Below, in pieces: positions 61,227 through 64,000 of a stretch of DNA of 64,000 nucleotides (positions are counted from its first letter, which is position 1; every line of letters begins with the position of its first letter). The translations under genes were made by a program, and so were the position numbers. Source of the DNA: CAYZIB01 sp964478425 (GTDB lineage: Bacteria; Bacillota_I; Bacilli_A; Acholeplasmatales; WRBM01); the NCBI GenBank assembly GCA_964478425.1, contig CAYZIB010000001.1, forward strand, positions 1 through 64,000, written 5' to 3'. The notes beneath the pieces are model-generated. The model saw only the letters and a program-made list of their open reading frames with translations. It searched no databases and was not told the origin of the DNA.

Positions 61227-61943
61227 ATGGAAAGACTACAAAAAGTGATTGCTAATGCTGGAATAACATCAAGAAGAAAAGCTGAACAATTAATTTTAGA
61301 TGGTAGAGTAAGCGTTAATGGAAATATAGTAAAAGAACTAGGAATTAAAGTAACAAATAAAGACACTGTATTAGTAGACAATCTTCCTTTAGTAAAAGAA
61401 GAATTAGTATATTATGTTTTATATAAACCTGAAGGATATGTTACTACATTAAAAGATGAATTTAATCGTAAAACTATTTTAGATTTATTTTTAGATGAAC
61501 ATAAACAAAAAAGAATATACCCTGTTGGAAGATTAGATTATGATACATCAGGTGTTTTAATTTGTACAAATGATGGCACTTTTGCAAATAAACTTATGAG
61601 TCCTAAAAGTGAAATTGAAAAAGAATATTTAGTAAAAATATCTGGTTTAATTACAAAAGAAGAATTAAAAAAGCTTGAAAAAGGTGTTATAATTAATGAT
61701 TATAAAACAAAAAAATGTCGAGTATTTTTAGATGAAACAAATAAAAAAAATAATTATAGTTTAGTAAGAATAATTATAAAAGAAGGAAAATATCATCAAG
61801 TTAAATTAATGTTTCAATCATTAGGGTATGAAGTAAAAAAACTTAAAAGAATTAGATATGGAAATATTACATTAACTGATTTAAATAAAGGGGACTATAG
61901 ATTATTAAAACCTTATGAATTAAAAAAATTAAAGGAGTTGTAA
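61227..61943 (+). CDS. rluB: rRNA pseudouridine synthase, RluB/RsuA family
   Basis: A 238-residue protein with an N-terminal S4 RNA-binding domain (MERLQKVIANAGITSRRKAEQLI) and the catalytic segment YPVGRLDYDTSGVLICTNDG holding the aspartate nucleophile. EGKYHQVKLMFQSLGYEV closes the fold. It most likely modifies helix 89-90 region uridines of 23S rRNA as in RluB. I start at the ATG at 61227, after AAAAGGTGG; upstream in-frame codons would read through the promoter. In Bacillus rluB also lies close to the spmA-spmB genes and upstream of cmk. Confidence 0.92.
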   Translation: MERLQKVIANAGITSRRKAEQLILDGRVSVNGNIVKELGIKVTNKDTVLVDNLPLVKEELVYYVLYKPEGYVTTLKDEFNRKTILDLFLDEHKQKRIYPVGRLDYDTSGVLICTNDGTFANKLMSPKSEIEKEYLVKISGLITKEELKKLEKGVIINDYKTKKCRVFLDETNKKNNYSLVRIIIKEGKYHQVKLMFQSLGYEVKKLKRIRYGNITLTDLNKGDYRLLKPYELKKLKEL

Positions 61944-61949
61944 TTCTTT

Positions 61950-62612
61950 ATGAATTTTAAAGTAGCAATAGATGGACCTGCTGGAAGTGGAAAATCTACT
62001 ATAAGTAAAATTGTTGCTAAAAAATTAAATTTTAGTCATTTAGATACTGGTGCAATGTATAGAGCATGTACATTAGAAGCAATTAAAAGGAATATTATAA
62101 ATGATAAAAATAATAATTTTGATTTTTTAGATGAAATAAAAATTGAATATATTAAAGATAAACTATTTTTAAATGGAATAGATGTATCAAATGAAATTAG
62201 AACTCCAGAAGTAACAAAAAATGTTTCATTTGTTTCTGCTAATAAAAATGTAAGAGAAAAGATGAAAGATTTACAAGTAAGAATTGCTAAAAATGGACAA
62301 GTTATTCTTGATGGAAGAGATATTGGATATAATGTATTACCTGATGCTGATGTTAAAATATTTTTAACAGCTTCAACATTAGAAAGAGCCAAAAGAAGAA
62401 TGCTTGAGTATCAGAAAAAAGGTATTGATATGTCTTTAAATGATGTAGAAAAAGAAATAATAGAAAGAGATTATTTAGATTCTAATAGATTAATTGCACC
62501 ATTGAAAAAAGCAGAAGATGCAATAACAATTGATACAACCAATTTAACTATTGATGAAGTATGTAATAAAATAATTGATATAATTACTGAAAGGATGAAA
62601 TATAATGGATAA
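61950..62612 (+). CDS. cmk: Cytidylate kinase
   Basis: A 220-residue NMP kinase of normal length. The P-loop is DGPAGSGKSTISK, the NMP-binding part includes LDTGAMYRACTLEA, and DGRDIGYNVLPDADVKIFLTAS holds the CMP-contact arginine and aspartate. RDYLDSNRLIAPLKKAEDA is the C-terminal lid. It converts CMP and dCMP to diphosphates. It overlaps the S1 gene by eight bases, the same cmk-rpsA order as in Bacillus. Confidence 0.95.
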   Translation: MNFKVAIDGPAGSGKSTISKIVAKKLNFSHLDTGAMYRACTLEAIKRNIINDKNNNFDFLDEIKIEYIKDKLFLNGIDVSNEIRTPEVTKNVSFVSANKNVREKMKDLQVRIAKNGQVILDGRDIGYNVLPDADVKIFLTASTLERAKRRMLEYQKKGIDMSLNDVEKEIIERDYLDSNRLIAPLKKAEDAITIDTTNLTIDEVCNKIIDIITERMKYNG

Positions 62613-64000
62613 TAAAGATTTTAAAATGAAAGATGTAGAAGTATTTAATTTAAAAAAAGGTGAAATTGTAAAAGCAAAAGTTATTAAAGTTACTGATAAT
62701 GAATTAAGTTTAGATTTAAATTATATGACTGAAGGGACAATGTATTTAGATGCATATTCATTAAATAAATTAAATTCATTTAAAGATGTTGTTAAAGTTG
62801 GAGATACTATAGAAGCAGTTATTCAAAAAATAAGTGAAAGAGATGATAGTACATTAATATTATTATCTAGAATTCCTTTATTAAAAAAAGAAGCTTTGAA
62901 TAATATAAAAGAAAAATTTAATAATAATGAAACAATTAATGTATTAATAAATAAAATTGTAAATAAGGGAGTAATGGGAAATTACTTAGGATATAATGTT
63001 TTTATTCATGAATCACAACTTAATTTTGATCCTGAAAATAAACCAGCTAATAAAGAAAATTTTATAAATAAAGAATTAACTGTTAAAATTACAAAATTAG
63101 AACACAATAATGGTAATTTAGTTATTGATGCATCAAGAAGAGTAATTGAAAAAGAAGAATTCTTTGATTTAAAGAAAAAAGAAAAAGAAGAAAGAAATTT
63201 AAAATATCAAACTGAATTAGATAATATAAAAGTTAATGATATATTAGAAGGAACAATTGAAAAAATTGAAAAATTTGGTATCATTGTTAAATTTGATTTA
63301 GTAAAAGGATTATTAAAATTATCTCAATTAGATCATAAACATATCTTAAATGTATCAGAATTATTTAAAGTTGGAGATAAAATTAATGTTAAAGTAATTG
63401 CTAAAAATAATAATAAAATTGATTTATCAAGAAAAGCTTTATTAAAAACACCACATGAAGTATATAAAGATAATCATAAAATTGGTGAAAAAGTAACAGG
63501 AACAGTAATTCAAAAATTTCCTTTTGGAACAATTTTAGAATTAGAAGATGGAATTACAGCATTATTACATAAAAATGAATATTCATGGAATCCAAATGAC
63601 AATTTCCAAAATAATGTTAAAATTGGTTCTTTAGTAGATGTTGCAATATTAAATATTGATACTAAAAATGAAAAAATAAGTGTAAGTAAAAAAGCATTAG
63701 AAGATAATCCTTGGCAAAGAGTAACTTTAAAGCAAGGTGATAAAACCACTTGTAAAGTAACTAATATTATTCCTGGTAAAGCATTAGTTGTTGAAGCATC
63801 TGGTGTTGAAGGACATATTTTAATTAATGATATTGCTATTGAAAAAGTAGCTAAAATTGAAGCTTTATATTCAGTAGGCGATTTAGTAGATGCCCTTGTT
63901 GTTGAAGTAAATAAAGAAGAATGGGTATTAAGACTAAGCATTAAAAAATTATTAGAAAAAAATCAACAAGAAGAATTTGAAAAATATATTTTAAATCAAG
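62605..64000 (+). CDS. Ribosomal protein S1-like RNA-binding protein, cut by window end
   Basis: At least 465 residues, continuing past the window. Starting MDNKDFKMKDVEVF, it holds five S1 (OB-fold) domains so far, beginning near residues 17 (GEIVKAKVIKV), 110 (INVLINKIVNKGVMG), 210 (NDILEGTIEKIEKFGII), 293 (GEKVTGTVIQKFPFGTI) and 378 (GDKTTCKVTNIIPGKAL). Bacillus YpfD, the S1 homolog next to cmk, has four, so this one is longer. It binds mRNA or single-stranded RNA in translation. The ATG at 62605 is inside the end of cmk, after AAAGGATG. Confidence 0.9.
   Translation, partial: MDNKDFKMKDVEVFNLKKGEIVKAKVIKVTDNELSLDLNYMTEGTMYLDAYSLNKLNSFKDVVKVGDTIEAVIQKISERDDSTLILLSRIPLLKKEALNNIKEKFNNNETINVLINKIVNKGVMGNYLGYNVFIHESQLNFDPENKPANKENFINKELTVKITKLEHNNGNLVIDASRRVIEKEEFFDLKKKEKEERNLKYQTELDNIKVNDILEGTIEKIEKFGIIVKFDLVKGLLKLSQLDHKHILNVSELFKVGDKINVKVIAKNNNKIDLSRKALLKTPHEVYKDNHKIGEKVTGTVIQKFPFGTILELEDGITALLHKNEYSWNPNDNFQNNVKIGSLVDVAILNIDTKNEKISVSKKALEDNPWQRVTLKQGDKTTCKVTNIIPGKALVVEASGVEGHILINDIAIEKVAKIEALYSVGDLVDALVVEVNKEEWVLRLSIKKLLEKNQQEEFEKYILNQ

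Noticed and set aside
63510..63941. A 143-codon minus-strand open frame opposite the S1 gene
   Set aside because: The + strand encodes obvious S1 domains; the reverse frame is a shadow.
1..64000. Mycoplasma-type code (TGA as tryptophan), suggested by the very low GC
   Set aside because: TGA ends mraY, nadE, ricA, aroQ and others at the expected positions, and tryptophan is TGG throughout.
1..64000. CRISPR arrays, insertion sequences, prophage genes, tRNA or rRNA genes
   Set aside because: No repeat-spacer pattern, transposase, integrase or phage-like protein was seen, and no tRNA or rRNA-like sequence was recognised.

Overview
The window is a very AT-rich (by eye a little over 20% GC), gene-dense bacterial chromosome segment with about 60 protein genes, almost all on the + strand in tight operons. 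The gene content and order match the Firmicutes/Bacilli core. Runs corresponding to Bacillus subtilis yqeG-yqeH-yqeI/nadD/yqeK-rsfS-comEA-comEC-holA-rpsT-gpr, alaS-ruvX-yrzB-yrrM-yrrN-yrrO, pgsA-recA-rny-ymdB-spoVS-miaB-ymcA-cotE-mutS-mutL-miaA and cmk-rpsA are all recognisable. TGA acts as a stop codon (for example at the ends of nadE, mraY and aroQ), so this is the standard bacterial code and not the Mycoplasma code. Peptidoglycan precursor genes and a DNPR-type MurE point to a walled cell with meso-diaminopimelate. My inference is an uncultured, genome-reduced, spore-forming member of the Bacilli, in the neighbourhood of the gut 'Tenericutes-like' Bacilli; the exact order cannot be read from this window.

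Layout. 1-6240: a small membrane protein, YhbY and the AddB/AddA recombination nuclease. 6273-9906: murE-mraY-murD. 9954-15692: nadD, nadE, mnmA, recD2. 15721-18299: a 50-residue membrane protein, an AI-2E family permease and MgtE. 18352-22486: a minus-strand Ig-like lipoprotein and an amino-acid ABC transporter. 22518-29442: T-box-controlled alaS, ruvX, a DUF1292 protein with a metal-ligand-rich tail, and the wobble-uridine modification set trmR/trhP1/trhP2 with a guanylate kinase-like gene. 29415-39754: a degenerate superoxide dismutase, a YgjP-like peptidase, greA, pro-sigK, the yqeG to comEC block, holA, a proofreading-type exonuclease, rpsT and gpr. 39793-49510: pgsA, recA, rny, ymdB, spoVS, miaB, ricA, cotE and an unrecognised 552-residue SAP-like membrane protein. 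49537-57092: mutS, mutL, miaA, aroK, aroQ and a CBS membrane protein. 57174-64000: degV, the D,D-carboxypeptidase-spmA-spmB operon, a decayed lipoprotein gene, rluB, cmk and an S1 protein cut by the window end.

Functional themes. Sporulation is well represented for such a compact genome: pro-sigma-K, Gpr, SpoVS, CotE, a sporulation-type D,D-carboxypeptidase, SpmA and SpmB. DNA repair and recombination is complete in its own way (AddAB, RecD2, RecA, RuvX, MutS, endonuclease-type MutL). DNA uptake (ComEA as a probable lipoprotein, ComEC) and tRNA modification (MnmA, MiaA, MiaB, TrmR/TrhP1/TrhP2) are also present. Several proteins carry unusual changes at conserved sites (MiaA P-loop, SOD second shell, YqeH G4, RicA cysteines). 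Promoters often use an extended -10 of the form TGATATAAT. Many intrinsic terminators have stems that are almost purely A/T and begin inside the upstream coding sequence.
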